Shown: positions 22,134 to 29,661 of the stretch, piece after piece
How the letters are laid out: the number at the start of each line of letters is the position of its first letter
Position numbering within the stretch: the stretch's first letter is position 1
IMG/VR virus record: IMGVR_UViG_3300037258_001202
Span: 1-38,718 of that record
DNA: 38,718 nucleotides
Reading direction: 5' to 3' (one strand)
From: a virus
Made by a program: the position numbers and the translations under genes
The notes under the pieces: generated by a model
Seen by the model: the letters and a program-made list of their open reading frames with translations, nothing else
Database searches by the model: none
Told to the model about the DNA's origin: nothing

Positions 22134-22814
22134 CTACCTGCCCGCCATCCACGACACGCTCTGGCGCACCTCGATGCGCCGCTGGTTCGCATCCGAAGTC
22201 TTGGCCTGCACGTTGAACGTCTGAAACTTGGTGAGCATCGCAGCCGACACCGTCGTGCCCTCGTCGCCCTTGATGATCGGCCCCGCCAGCATCGAGGCCA
22301 GCAGGTACGAGAGCGCCAGCACAAACAGCGGGCTGAAGGTGGTGGGGTCGGCGGCCGCGATGGTGTAGCGCAGCACCGCGTTGCACACGTTGGTGAGGAT
22401 GATCTGGTGGCCGTTGCCGTCCTGCTCGACCGAGTAGGGCTGGGGCATGTAGAAATTCGCGGCCGGATTCGCGAAGTCCGGCTGCGGCGAATCCCACTGG
22501 CGCCTTTCGCCGAAGTTCGCGGAGTAGTCGTCGAGCGCGCACTCGGGCAGCACCGAGATCAGGTTGATCACATTGGCCGGGTAGGCATAGGCGAACCGCC
22601 AGCTCGTGCTTGGGTTCGAGACTTCCGCCGGCGACGAGCGCACGGTCGCAAATCCCCAGTTGGCCATCTCCAGGATGGCGTTCAGCGCGAGCGGGAAGAA
22701 TGTTGCGCAGTAGCCGGCCTGCACCGATCCGTCGGGCGGGTCGATCGAGGTCACGTTGGCCGTATCCCCGATGTGCGAGAGTGCGGTGTTACAGATATCG
22801 ACAACCGAGGCCAT
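22134..22814 (-). CDS. Tail tubular protein A (T7 gp11-like)
   Basis: 226 residues. It opens with SVVDICNTALSHIGDTANVTSIDPPDGSVQAG, the family signature, followed by LALNAILEMANWGFATVR, WRFAYAYPANVINLISVLPE, and VLRYTIAAADPTTFSPLFVLALSYLLASMLAGPIIKGDEG. This protein forms the adaptor ring between portal and nozzle. The ATG at 22814 has GGAGAGGG upstream and is preferred over an in-frame ATG ten codons earlier that lies in the terminator region. It directly precedes the tail tube B gene. Confidence 0.88.
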   Translation of the reverse strand: MASVVDICNTALSHIGDTANVTSIDPPDGSVQAGYCATFFPLALNAILEMANWGFATVRSSPAEVSNPSTSWRFAYAYPANVINLISVLPECALDDYSANFGERRQWDSPQPDFANPAANFYMPQPYSVEQDGNGHQIILTNVCNAVLRYTIAAADPTTFSPLFVLALSYLLASMLAGPIIKGDEGTTVSAAMLTKFQTFNVQAKTSDANQRRIEVRQSVSWMAGR

Positions 22815-22834
22815 GGTCCCTCTCCGGGGTGGTG

Positions 22835-22871
22835 AAAAAAACAAAGGGCCGGAGCTGGTTGGCTTCGGCCC
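22835..22871 (-). terminator. Intrinsic terminator after the capsid module
   Basis: On the minus strand, GGGCCGAAG (22871-22863) pairs with CTCCGGCCC (22854-22846) at 8 of 9 positions. It is followed by TTTGTTTTTTT. It lies between the 56-residue gene and tail tube A, so it would reduce tail transcription relative to capsid transcription. Confidence 0.85.
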
Positions 22872-22892
22872 CCTGGTCTATCGGCTCGGAGG

Positions 22893-23063
22893 TTAGGCCC
22901 TCTTCGCAGGTTTCTGTTGCCGGCTCGCGGGCTCGCTTTTTTCGCGCGGCTCCGTTTCCTCGACCGGCACGATGTGCTCGTAAAGAGGGCCGGAGTGTTC
23001 AAACTCCTCGCCCTCTTCGCGCAGCTCCGTGTCGAAATGCTTGCAAAGCGAACGCACCAGCAT
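22893..23063 (-). CDS. Small acidic 56-residue phage protein
   Basis: Reads MLVRSLCKHFDTELREEGEE and continues FEHSGPLYEHIVPVEETEPR with a basic tail ending in KPAKRA. It is highly charged: acidic centre, lysine/arginine end, no membrane segment. Short proteins of this style often lie between the cement/capsid genes and the tail genes of such phages, but I know no function. TAGGAG lies before the ATG at 23063 with good spacing. The stop is TAA, immediately followed by the intrinsic terminator at 22835-22871, so it closes the capsid transcription unit. Confidence 0.65.
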   Translation of the reverse strand: MLVRSLCKHFDTELREEGEEFEHSGPLYEHIVPVEETEPREKSEPASRQQKPAKRA

Positions 23064-23072
23064 CGGCTACTC

Positions 23073-23516
23073 CTAGGCGACCGCGAAGCCGCTCGGACGC
23101 GAGATGTTGTACTGGATCGTGTTCGAGATGTAGCTGTCGATTGCGCCGGCAGTCACGTTGGCCGTCGCGACCCTGATGATGGTGCGCCAGTACCGCTGCG
23201 TGCCGGTCGGAGGCTGCACCTGGAGCAAGGTCTGCCCGGCCGTGACGGCCGTAGCGGTCAGCTTTGTGCCGGCCACCACGTCGGTCCACGTCGCGTTATC
23301 CGGGGCCGATTGCAGCACCGCCTGCACGGTCGCGGTGGCTCCCGCGAAAACTGTGTTGCAGAACACATTCACCCAGAGGTTCTCGCTGGTTTGAGCAGCC
23401 TCGTCGGCGTTAACCGAGCCGGTGTCGTAGACGTTGGTGCTCGGGTTGTCGCCGATGTTGAAGGCGGCCGTGGACTGCGCGGCCGAGAATACGAGTTCTG
23501 AATCGAGCATTGGCAT
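23073..23516 (-). CDS. Bbp16-family capsid cement protein
   Basis: 147 residues. It starts MPMLDSELVFSAAQSTAAFN and continues with beta-rich sequence (STNVYDTGSVNADEA, NLWVNVFCNTVFAGATATVQAVLQSAPDNATW, QRYWRTIIRVATANVTAGAI). Bbp16-type proteins decorate the outside of the capsid and stabilise it. The length and position directly after the major capsid gene support the call. The ATG at 23516 follows AGGAG and a strong hairpin at 23530-23555. Confidence 0.75.
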   Translation of the reverse strand: MPMLDSELVFSAAQSTAAFNIGDNPSTNVYDTGSVNADEAAQTSENLWVNVFCNTVFAGATATVQAVLQSAPDNATWTDVVAGTKLTATAVTAGQTLLQVQPPTGTQRYWRTIIRVATANVTAGAIDSYISNTIQYNISRPSGFAVA

Positions 23517-23529
23517 TTTTTGTTCTCCT

Positions 23530-23555
23530 GCGAGGGCCCGTTGCCGGGCCCTCGC
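23530..23555. repeat. Perfect 11-bp hairpin between capsid and cement genes
   Basis: Arms GCGAGGGCCCG (23530-23540) and CGGGCCCTCGC (23545-23555) flank the loop TTGC. In transcription direction (minus) it is followed by AGGAGAAC and an A-run, not T-rich, so it is unlikely to terminate. It may protect the capsid mRNA or tune cement translation. Confidence 0.7.
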
Positions 23556-23597
23556 CGTTAAGGATTCTGTCGCCTGCGGTGAGCTGACCAGGCCGCG

Positions 23598-24662
23598 TTA
23601 GCTGATCTGTGACTCGGTCGCGAGGATCTGGTCGACGGTCAACACCGGGACGCCCATGAACATGAGCTGGCCGCCCTGGATGCCGGTGCCGCTGCCCGCT
23701 ACCGAGCCTGCGCTGACCTTGCCGTACTGGTTGACCGCGTCGGTGAAGCTGAGAGCGTTCTGCGACTTGTCCAGCGCGCCGATCGAGAGCATCTCCTTGA
23801 CCGTGCGGCTGGCCAGGAAGGTCGGCGTGCCCATGCCCATCGAGGGAATGCGCGCGAGAGCCTTGATCATCAGCTTGTTGATCCAGGTGGATGCGGTGAT
23901 GGCCTGGGTGCCGGTCTGCCCGACCAGGTCCGCGGTCAGGATGTTGGCGATGCGGACCGCGTAGCGCCAGTCCTTCACGTGGAGGCCGTACTTCCACTGC
24001 CAGCGTTCTGCGTAGGCGCGGAAGCGGTTGTTCGAGCTGTCGAAGGCATCGATCTCGCCCAGGTCCTGCTGCAGCAGGCCCGCCTGGGAGCCCTTGGGGT
24101 AGATGCCGGTCACGGTGTTCTCGCCCCAGACGACCAACCAAACCGAGGTGTTGGTCGCGCCCGTGCCGCCGGCGTCGATGATGTTCTGCCCGGAGGTCGC
24201 GCTCTTCGAGCTGTAGCGCGGCGCCAGGCCCAGGATGCCGTCCTTTTGCGAGGCCGTGTTCCCGTAGACGACCGATTGCGCGAACTGCTCGTTCATCGCT
24301 TCGATGAACGCGAGGCCTTCGGAAAGCCGGAAAGCAGCGGTGTTCCCGTTCAGGTCGGCGAGGTCCTTGTCGATTTCGTTGCGGCCTTCGAGGATCGCGC
24401 ACACGTCTTCGATGGTGGCGCGGCCGGACTTTGAAATCTGGACGCCCTTGTAGAACTCGCGGAAGCCTACGGTGGGAAGGCCGACGCGCACCACGGCCTT
24501 GTGGCCGGTGGGCAGGTTGCCTTCGATGAAGTTCATGTAGGGAATCAGCTCGTTGCTCTGGTTGAGAAGCTCGGCGACCACGGCTACCTTGCCGTCGGGG
24601 CCGAAGCTCTTTGCGATGTCGATGAGGGTGTTGTGCCCGGAATTCAGGGGGAGGACTGCCAT
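23598..24662 (-). CDS. Major capsid protein, gp7-like (HK97 fold)
   Basis: 354 residues. The opening (LNSGHNTLIDIAKSFGPDGK, VAELLNQSNELIPYMNFIEGN, GHKAVVRVGLPTVGFREFYKGV) and the middle (EDVCAILEGRNEIDKDLADL, QSVVYGNTASQKDGILGLAPRY, RFRAYAERWQWKYGLHVKDWRYAVRIANI) match the gp7-type major capsid proteins of podoviruses such as BPP-1 relatives. It forms the icosahedral shell. It lies directly after the scaffold gene, with AAGGAG upstream of its ATG, and before the cement gene. The protein is complete and shows no anomaly. Confidence 0.88.
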   Translation of the reverse strand: MAVLPLNSGHNTLIDIAKSFGPDGKVAVVAELLNQSNELIPYMNFIEGNLPTGHKAVVRVGLPTVGFREFYKGVQISKSGRATIEDVCAILEGRNEIDKDLADLNGNTAAFRLSEGLAFIEAMNEQFAQSVVYGNTASQKDGILGLAPRYSSKSATSGQNIIDAGGTGATNTSVWLVVWGENTVTGIYPKGSQAGLLQQDLGEIDAFDSSNNRFRAYAERWQWKYGLHVKDWRYAVRIANILTADLVGQTGTQAITASTWINKLMIKALARIPSMGMGTPTFLASRTVKEMLSIGALDKSQNALSFTDAVNQYGKVSAGSVAGSGTGIQGGQLMFMGVPVLTVDQILATESQIS

Positions 24663-24675
24663 GGCTTGTTACTCC

Positions 24676-25368
24676 TTAAGTGGTTTTGTCGTACAGGACC
24701 GCCGTGGCTTTGGCCTGGCTCGCAGATGGGCCGGACCCTCCAACAAACGAATCCTCACTGAGCGCTTTACCTGTCTTGAACATCAGCCGAATCATCTCCG
24801 GGTGATTTCCAAGTCCGGTCGAGACCAGCAACTTGTTCAGCTCGGGCGTCCCGAAGGTATCGAGCGCCTTCTTGGCGATTCCCAGGCTGACTGCGAGCTT
24901 GTCGCCGCCGAAGTCTTTGTCGGACTTCGCGGCCTCGACCCAGCCGTTACGAACCGCTGCCACCTGCTCGGCCTGGCGCTCCTGAAACTTCGGATACATC
25001 CGGTCGAGCAGCTTCTGTGCCGCGTCCTGGGGCAGGTTCGCTTCCTTGGCTCCGGCCTCAAACGCCTCGACGAGGTTCGCGTCGTACTCCTTGCCTTCCG
25101 GAGTCTTGAACTCGTACTTGTCGGGTGCGCCTAACGCCGCCTTTGCATCGGCTGCCGCCTTCGCGTCGGCCGCGGCCTGGGCGTCGGTGGCGGCCTGGGC
25201 ATCGGCTGCTGCCTTGGCCTGGGCGTCGGCTTTGCCTGCTTCAGGTGCTGCTGCTTGGTCTGCTGTTGCGGCGGGGGCCTCTGCGCCTAAGAGCACAGCG
25301 GCGACCGCCTCCGGCGAGGCTGCGGCTTCAGTTTGGATTGGTGCCGTTACCGTCGCTTCTACTGACAT
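24676..25368 (-). CDS. Capsid scaffolding protein
   Basis: 230 residues. The N-terminal third is low-complexity alanine rich with a repeated A-D-A-(Q/K)-A-A pattern (residues about 48-80), forming a flexible helix. The conserved part begins DKYEFKTPEGKEYDANLVEAFEAGAKEANLPQDAAQKLLDRMYPKF and runs through WVEAAKSDKDFGGDKLAVSLGIAKKALDTFG to HPEMIRLMFKTGKALSEDSF, typical of podovirus head scaffolds. It directs assembly of the procapsid and leaves before or during packaging. The start at 25368 overlaps the Bbp19-like gene by 41 bp. Confidence 0.85.
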   Translation of the reverse strand: MSVEATVTAPIQTEAAASPEAVAAVLLGAEAPAATADQAAAPEAGKADAQAKAAADAQAATDAQAAADAKAAADAKAALGAPDKYEFKTPEGKEYDANLVEAFEAGAKEANLPQDAAQKLLDRMYPKFQERQAEQVAAVRNGWVEAAKSDKDFGGDKLAVSLGIAKKALDTFGTPELNKLLVSTGLGNHPEMIRLMFKTGKALSEDSFVGGSGPSASQAKATAVLYDKTT

Positions 25369-25684
25369 CGTTCGACTCCTTCAACATCACCGCGTACAAC
25401 TCAGGGGTTGCTCTGTTGATCAGGTCCAGGATGCGGTTCCCGTAGTTTCGATTGCCCTCGTTGAACGCCATCTGCATCGCGTTGGTGTTGAACGAGAGCT
25501 GGAAAACACCGGCCTTTTCGAGGAGCCGCCACAGCATCCTGCGGCCGCGCTTGGAGCCCATCAACCACTTCACGTCCAGCTCTTCCACTTCAGCGGCCAG
25601 CCGCATGCGGGTCGCTTTGTCTGCCCGGTCAGCTTCCTGCCCCTTGAGGTCGGTTGGATCGTAGGGGTGCACAGTTGCGATCAT
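25328..25684 (-). CDS. Bbp19-family phage protein
   Basis: 118 residues. The hallmark block is LDVKWLMGSKRGRRMLWRLLEKAGVFQLSFN followed by MAFNEGNRNYGNRILDLI and a C-terminal LYAVML. Bbp19-like proteins are found next to scaffold genes of BPP-1-like phages; their role is unknown. The ATG at 25684 lies 17 bp from a copy of the phage dyad. Its 3' end overlaps the scaffold gene by 41 bp, an unusually long overlap for this genome, so the scaffold start could lie slightly downstream of the one given. Confidence 0.75.
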   Translation of the reverse strand: MIATVHPYDPTDLKGQEADRADKATRMRLAAEVEELDVKWLMGSKRGRRMLWRLLEKAGVFQLSFNTNAMQMAFNEGNRNYGNRILDLINRATPELYAVMLKESNDVSRSDGNGTNPN

Positions 25685-25700
25685 GCCGCCAGCCGAACCT

Positions 25701-25712
25701 GTTACGGGTATC
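25701..25712 (+). promoter_or_regulatory. Dyad GTTACGGGTATC, copy 2
   Basis: Second exact copy, in the 43-bp gap between the divergent Bbp19-like gene (-) and the small cysteine-rich gene (+). A -10-like TACAAT at 25716-25721 follows on the plus strand; 7 nt further is the ATG at 25728. No convincing -35 is seen, so the dyad may hold an activator or repressor. Confidence 0.65.
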
Positions 25713-25727
25713 GCTTACAATCCAGGC

Positions 25728-25943
25728 ATGGAAGCGACGGTCATCGTCCACTGGCCCGGCAAAGACACGGCCGCCTGCGATCGGCACAGGCTGCAGCTGC
25801 AAGGTCTGGCTTCGCATCTGGGTTTTCAATTGAGCGAGACGCCCTGCGATCCGGAGCTCGAGTGCACGAACTGCCAAAAGGACAACGGCGCGCTCGTCAC
25901 CGTCGCGCTGATCAGCAGCTTCAGCCGCTACGACTTGTCGTAG
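25728..25943 (+). CDS. Small cysteine-containing protein, moron-like
   Basis: 71 residues: MEATVIVHWPGKDTAACDRH, then a leucine-rich part (LQLQGLASHLGFQ) and PCDPELECTNCQKDNGALVTV. Four cysteines lie at residues 17, 40, 46 and 49; C46-x-x-C49 with the others could bind a metal. The fold looks like a short alpha/beta protein. It is a plus-strand gene between leftward structural genes, with the phage dyad 15 bp upstream of the ATG and probably no leader in its mRNA. Its last 16 bases overlap the convergent staple gene. Function is unknown. Confidence 0.62.
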   Translation: MEATVIVHWPGKDTAACDRHRLQLQGLASHLGFQLSETPCDPELECTNCQKDNGALVTVALISSFSRYDLS

Positions 25944-26242
25944 AGGGCCTTGGCGGTCTTGCTCGATCCGCCGCTCACTTCCATGTCGGTGATCTGCAGC
26001 CCCACGCTGCTCTCCGAGTCGCCCACCATCGTCTGGTAGCCGCTCTTCGAGGCCACCGTCGCTTTGGCGCTGATGGTGACTTCGTCGCCCACGTTCACGC
26101 TGTCGCCGATGCCGAGCTTTGCGAGCGCGTCGTCGTCGAGGTTGATCGAAAGGCCGTAGGGGTAGCGCGGGCTTTCATCTGTCGAAGGCGAGCACTGCTC
26201 TTTCGCCTCTTCCTTGCTCATCTTCATGCTGACCATCGCCAT
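25928..26242 (-). CDS. Capsid staple protein
   Basis: 104 residues. The pattern SKEEAKEQ... then YPYGLSINLDDDALAKLGIGDSVNVGDEVTISAKATVASKSGYQT, and finally VGLQITDMEV, matches the capsid staple family found next to portal and scaffold genes of podoviruses. These small beta proteins clamp neighbouring capsomers from outside. The ATG at 26242 is preceded by GGAGG. The gene follows the portal gene after an 88-bp gap and its 3' end touches the convergent small plus-strand gene. Confidence 0.78.
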   Translation of the reverse strand: MAMVSMKMSKEEAKEQCSPSTDESPRYPYGLSINLDDDALAKLGIGDSVNVGDEVTISAKATVASKSGYQTMVGDSESSVGLQITDMEVSGGSSKTAKALYDKS

Positions 26243-26330
26243 GCTGCCTCCGCTGATGCCTAGACCGAACTACTGTACAAATGTGCAGTGCCTTCCACGC
26301 GCGCAGCGCGTCGAGCACGGCGCGAAGCGC
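26243..26330. other. Gap between portal and staple genes with a 16-bp dyad
   Basis: The gap holds CTGTACAAATGTGCAG (26273-26288), whose six-base arms match at five positions, in an AT-richer patch. A GGCGC/GCGCC mini-hairpin lies beside the portal stop. No gene is visible. Confidence 0.4.
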
Positions 26331-28031
26331 CTAGACCTCGGCCGCCGAGGGCGAACCGTAGCCGCTGAATTGATTCATCATGTCCTGCAGGCCGTTCGAC
26401 TGGCCGCCCTGCGTTGGCGCCTGCGCCAGGTTCTTCGCCGTCTGCGACTGCTGCTGCATGGCCGCGGCCTGCGCCTGCGCCGCCTGCGCCTTGGCCCGCG
26501 CCTGGCGGATCGCCGCGACCTGGTCCGGCGCCACAATCAGCTTCGGGTCCACGCCCAGCATGTCCGAGTAGGTTTCGGCCCACTGGTCCGGATCGAAGTT
26601 GTCGAGCACTTCCGGCTTCATCGCCGCGACCGCGCCCATCGAGCTCGTGAAGCGGTCGATGGAGTTGGTCCCGATCGCTCGCTGCGCCTGCGCCAGGATG
26701 CCGATCAGTTCCACGTTGAGCGATTGCCCCTGCATGTCGGGCGGCGCCGGCGGTACCAGGCCCGCTTCCTGCATGTGCGTGAACGTGGTCTGGATCAGCG
26801 GATACAACAATTCGTTGCTCAGCCGTTCGAGCACCGGCCCGATCATCAGCATCTTCTCTTCGTGCCGCTCGGCCACTTCGGTCGCGGTCATCTGCGGGTT
26901 GGTGTTGTTGTCGAGCATCATGAACATGTCGGCGAAAAATGCGGCGTTGATGCGCCCGCGGCAGTCGCGAATGTCTTCGAGCAGGTCCTCCAGGTCCAGC
27001 TCCACGTCGAACGCGCTTTTGATCGCCGCGCCGCCGGCGCCGGGGTCCACGTAGGTGATGCCGCCCGGCATCCGGTTCACTTCCAGGTTTTTTTGCGAAG
27101 TCGGAACCTGCAGCGGCGGATTGCTCATGTAGTCGATCGCATTCGCTTTCCTGAGCTGCTCGTGCTGTAGCTGCTTCACGTCGCCCAGCGCTTCCATGCC
27201 CGGCGAGTTGCCGTAGATGTCGCCGCCCTCGACATCCCAGCGCGGTACCACGGCCGGAAACTTCTTGAAGCCGCTCTCGCGCAGCAGCATGTTGGAATCG
27301 CCCGTCAGCTCGAAATAGATCGATTTCCAGGCCATGTTCTTCGCGTTCTTGATGGAGGGGTCGCGGTCGGCCCTCGGCTCGATCGCGTGGATCACGGGGA
27401 TCCACTGGTCGAGTCCCTTGCCGCCCTGGTAGAGGCTCTGCACCGTCTTCGAGCAGTTCTCGTAGCCAAACTCCTTGACCATCGCCGAGACCGTCATCTC
27501 GAACTCGCGATAGAGCGTGCACACGTTGCCCTGGGCGTCGGTTGCGATCGCATACTCGCCGATGGTCAAGGGGTAGTGGTGGATCACGTTCTCGAAGTCG
27601 GGCAGGATGATCGAGGCCGCGGTTCCGAACGCGCCCAGCTCCCCGTACATCTGGTGCAGCGCGCGGTAGGTGTTCGACTTCTGAAAGACGTGGTGCATGC
27701 GCTTCGATACATCGCTGAGCCAAAGCTTCACCGGCTGAAAGTCGTTCAGGTCGGGGTCGGGCGTGCCCAGGCGAAACCATGGCCGCGCCGGCGACGTCGC
27801 GCCGCCCATCAGCCCGGCGGCGAGAGTGCGCAGCGCGCGAATCCCGGTGTTGTCGTAGATGTTGTTGTTGCGCCGGTTGCCCTTGTCGCGGTCCTGGCGA
27901 AAGTAGCGGCCGCTGCGCGGCAGAATGTAGGTGGTGATTTCCTGCCAGTGCGTCCACCAGCTGGTGCGCTCGTTCTTGAGCTGGCCCCACCGCTGGATCG
28001 CCCGCAGGCGCATCTCGCTGTTGTTCGGCAT
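26331..28031 (-). CDS. Portal protein, head-tail connector family
   Basis: 566 residues. The N-terminus RLRAIQRWGQLKNERTSWWTHWQEITTYILPRSGRYF and LAAGLMGGATSPARPWFRL are characteristic of the podovirus head-tail connector family (PF12236). Other landmarks are YRALHQMYGELGAFGTAASIIL, GNSPGMEALGDVKQLQHEQLRKANAIDYMSNPPL, ITYVDPGAGGAAIKSAF and EVAERHEEKMLMIGPVLERLSNELLYPLI. The C-terminal part is a glutamine/alanine helix (ARAKAQAAQAQAAAMQQQ), the crown or barrel. It forms the dodecameric DNA gate and docks the terminase. The length is normal for the family. Confidence 0.93.
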   Translation of the reverse strand: MPNNSEMRLRAIQRWGQLKNERTSWWTHWQEITTYILPRSGRYFRQDRDKGNRRNNNIYDNTGIRALRTLAAGLMGGATSPARPWFRLGTPDPDLNDFQPVKLWLSDVSKRMHHVFQKSNTYRALHQMYGELGAFGTAASIILPDFENVIHHYPLTIGEYAIATDAQGNVCTLYREFEMTVSAMVKEFGYENCSKTVQSLYQGGKGLDQWIPVIHAIEPRADRDPSIKNAKNMAWKSIYFELTGDSNMLLRESGFKKFPAVVPRWDVEGGDIYGNSPGMEALGDVKQLQHEQLRKANAIDYMSNPPLQVPTSQKNLEVNRMPGGITYVDPGAGGAAIKSAFDVELDLEDLLEDIRDCRGRINAAFFADMFMMLDNNTNPQMTATEVAERHEEKMLMIGPVLERLSNELLYPLIQTTFTHMQEAGLVPPAPPDMQGQSLNVELIGILAQAQRAIGTNSIDRFTSSMGAVAAMKPEVLDNFDPDQWAETYSDMLGVDPKLIVAPDQVAAIRQARAKAQAAQAQAAAMQQQSQTAKNLAQAPTQGGQSNGLQDMMNQFSGYGSPSAAEV

Positions 28032-28046
28032 CCCGATCCCTTTTCT

Positions 28047-28400
28047 CTACGACCCCAGAAGCGTGCTCTTGCCCAGGCTCAGGCTGTTGTTGTTCACTCC
28101 CCCGGGCCCGGTCAGCATGGTCGAGCCGATGCCCACCTTCGAAGAGTTCGCGGCCTGCGACAGGATCGAGGCAATGTCCGGAGCCTGCTGGTTCGCGGCG
28201 TTGGCGGCCGTCTCGTTCTTGCGCTCGGTCGAGAGCGCGTTCGCCTCGGCCGTCTGCGTGGCCGTGGTCTGGCTCTTCAGCGCGGCCTTCTGGTTCTGGT
28301 TCGCCTTCGCTCCGTCGTATGCGGCGACGCCGGCGCCCACCGCGCCTACGCCGAGGCTGGCCAGCGCGATCGCCGTCGCTGCTGAAACGCTTCCTGCCAT
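28047..28400 (-). CDS. Small protein with N-terminal TM and TMLTGPGG motif
   Basis: 117 residues. A hydrophobic glycine/alanine stretch (IALASLGVGAVGAGVAAYDG, residues 11-30) is followed by a helical glutamine/threonine-rich region, and a conserved-looking end, STMLTGPGGVNNNSLSLGKSTLLGS. Proteins with this layout and ending stand next to portal genes in many podoviruses, but their role is not known to me. GGGAG precedes the ATG at 28400. It is probably co-transcribed with the portal gene 15 bp downstream. Confidence 0.65.
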   Translation of the reverse strand: MAGSVSAATAIALASLGVGAVGAGVAAYDGAKANQNQKAALKSQTTATQTAEANALSTERKNETAANAANQQAPDIASILSQAANSSKVGIGSTMLTGPGGVNNNSLSLGKSTLLGS

Positions 28401-28450
28401 ACGTCGCTCCCTTTCGCCGTGCGTGATCGCTCAAGCTCGGACAATTCGCA

Positions 28451-28708
28451 CTACTTCTGTTGCATGAGGCCTGCGGGCATCGGGAACCCGATGAACTCGA
28501 CATTGTCGAACGCGCCCGCCGGCAGGTTGGGGCTCGCGCTGTTCGGGTCGGCCGCCACGAAAGCGACATGCGCGTAGTGGCCGCAGCCGTCGTCGATCTC
28601 GCCCGTCCGGGTGAACGGGTTGTAGTTCACCAGGCACGGATAGCCGGCCGCATGTTTTTCCAGCTCCGCGTCGCTCGGGAAAATGACCAGCTTGTTGATG
28701 AGGCTCAT
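28451..28708 (-). CDS. Unrecognised 85-residue protein
   Basis: Begins MSLINKLVIFPSDAELEKHA and contains GYPCLVNYNPFTRTGEIDD, CGHYAHVAFVAADP and VEFIGFPMPAGLMQQK. Mixed alpha/beta composition, two cysteines, no membrane segment. The GGAG just before the cupin gene stop serves as ribosome-binding site for the ATG at 28708, so the two are coupled. It sits in a stretch of small accessory genes between the terminase and the portal. No function is assigned. Confidence 0.6.
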   Translation of the reverse strand: MSLINKLVIFPSDAELEKHAAGYPCLVNYNPFTRTGEIDDGCGHYAHVAFVAADPNSASPNLPAGAFDNVEFIGFPMPAGLMQQK

Positions 28709-28711
28709 GCG

Positions 28712-29176
28712 CTACTCCGCGGTGATCGTGACGGTGTCGCGGCTGCCATCCTTGCGAGACATCAGAAGGTCGGCGTCGGCGAATATCTCGTTTTCGGCCT
28801 CTTCGACGGTCTTCGCCTGCGTGGGGTAAATCATCGTCATCACCACCGCTCCACGGGTCACGAAGAGCTGCTTGCGGCCGGCCGATCCGGCGAAAACGTT
28901 GTAGCCTTCCACTTCGGTCCGTTCGTCTCCAACCAGCAGCGCCACTGAACCGGTGACGATGAGGACCGTTGCCCGCTTGATCAGGGCTCCCATCATCACG
29001 ATCCCCGCCTGGAGGCGGATTGTGCGGGCATACATCCCGCCGTGCAAAATGTGCTCCGTGGCAATCGGTACCTGCTCGACCGTAAGCATCGCCTCTTGTA
29101 CGGCCGCGAGCTTGTCGAGCGTCTCTTGGCTCGGCGGCAAAAGGGCCGCTGTGGCTGCCTGCAGGCCCGCGCTCAT
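28712..29176 (-). CDS. Cupin-like phage protein
   Basis: 154 residues. The beta-barrel part runs from PIATEHILHGGMYARTIRLQAG through MGALIKRATVLIVTGSVALLVGDERTEVEGYNVFAGSAGRKQLFV to VVMTMIYPTQAKTVEEAENEIF. This is a single-domain cupin pattern with a His in HILHGG and several glycine turns; metal ligands are incomplete, so enzymatic activity is doubtful. Related proteins occur next to a GNAT gene in many phages. The ATG at 29176 overlaps the GNAT stop (ATGA); an ATG two codons earlier is an alternative. Role unknown. Confidence 0.7.
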   Translation of the reverse strand: MSAGLQAATAALLPPSQETLDKLAAVQEAMLTVEQVPIATEHILHGGMYARTIRLQAGIVMMGALIKRATVLIVTGSVALLVGDERTEVEGYNVFAGSAGRKQLFVTRGAVVMTMIYPTQAKTVEEAENEIFADADLLMSRKDGSRDTVTITAE

Positions 29177-29622
29177 AGCCATTCCGTGAACACCGTGTGG
29201 CTGCGCTCGCATCCGGCGCGGCGCGAGAGCACCTTCTCGAGGCGGCTGCCGACCCGCGCGGTGTGGAGGATGCCCGGACACCCCCACTCGAACGCGTATT
29301 CCTTGGCGGCCGCCAATAAGGCGTTTCCCGCGCCTGAGCCGCGCTGCGAGGCCAGAACAAAGAAGCTTTCAACCGTGGCCACGCGCTTTCCGTTGTGCGG
29401 CATTGGGCTGTTCACCAACGACAGGAAGCCGACGAGCTCGTCGGCGACGTAGGCGCCGAAGCACTGCAGCGCGCCTGCTTGCTCCATCACCCCGTACATT
29501 TCGGCCTGGGGGTTTGGGTGGGGGACTGAGCACTCGGCGGCGTACTCGTCGATCAGCTGCTGCGCATTGCGCGCGCAGAGAATCGCCAGGTGACTGACCC
29601 GCCGTATGAAGGGTGCGCTCAT
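29173..29622 (-). CDS. GNAT-family N-acetyltransferase, second copy
   Basis: 149 residues. GNAT motifs: strand QCFGAYVADELVGFLSLV (residues 53-70), strand ATVESFFVLAS and the acetyl-CoA loop QRGSGAGNALLAAAKEYAFEWG, where Q-R-G-S-G-A is the binding turn. C-terminal GCERSHTVFTEWL is the usual closing strand. Genes of this type beside the cupin and portal region are frequent in podoviruses, but the target is unknown. A copy of the phage dyad lies 28 nt upstream of its ATG. It is unrelated in sequence to the GNAT at 1039-1446. Confidence 0.82.
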   Translation of the reverse strand: MSAPFIRRVSHLAILCARNAQQLIDEYAAECSVPHPNPQAEMYGVMEQAGALQCFGAYVADELVGFLSLVNSPMPHNGKRVATVESFFVLASQRGSGAGNALLAAAKEYAFEWGCPGILHTARVGSRLEKVLSRRAGCERSHTVFTEWL

Positions 29623-29649
29623 GCACAGAGCTTAGGGCGGGGTTTCTCC

Positions 29650-29661
29650 GTTACGGGTATC
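29650..29661 (+). promoter_or_regulatory. Dyad GTTACGGGTATC, copy 3
   Basis: Third exact copy. It overlaps the TGA of the 106-residue gene (29660-29662) and ends 28 nt before the ATG of the GNAT gene. Read on the minus strand it begins GATACCCGTAACGGA, and a GTGCATG start context follows at the same distance as in copy 4. Confidence 0.65.
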
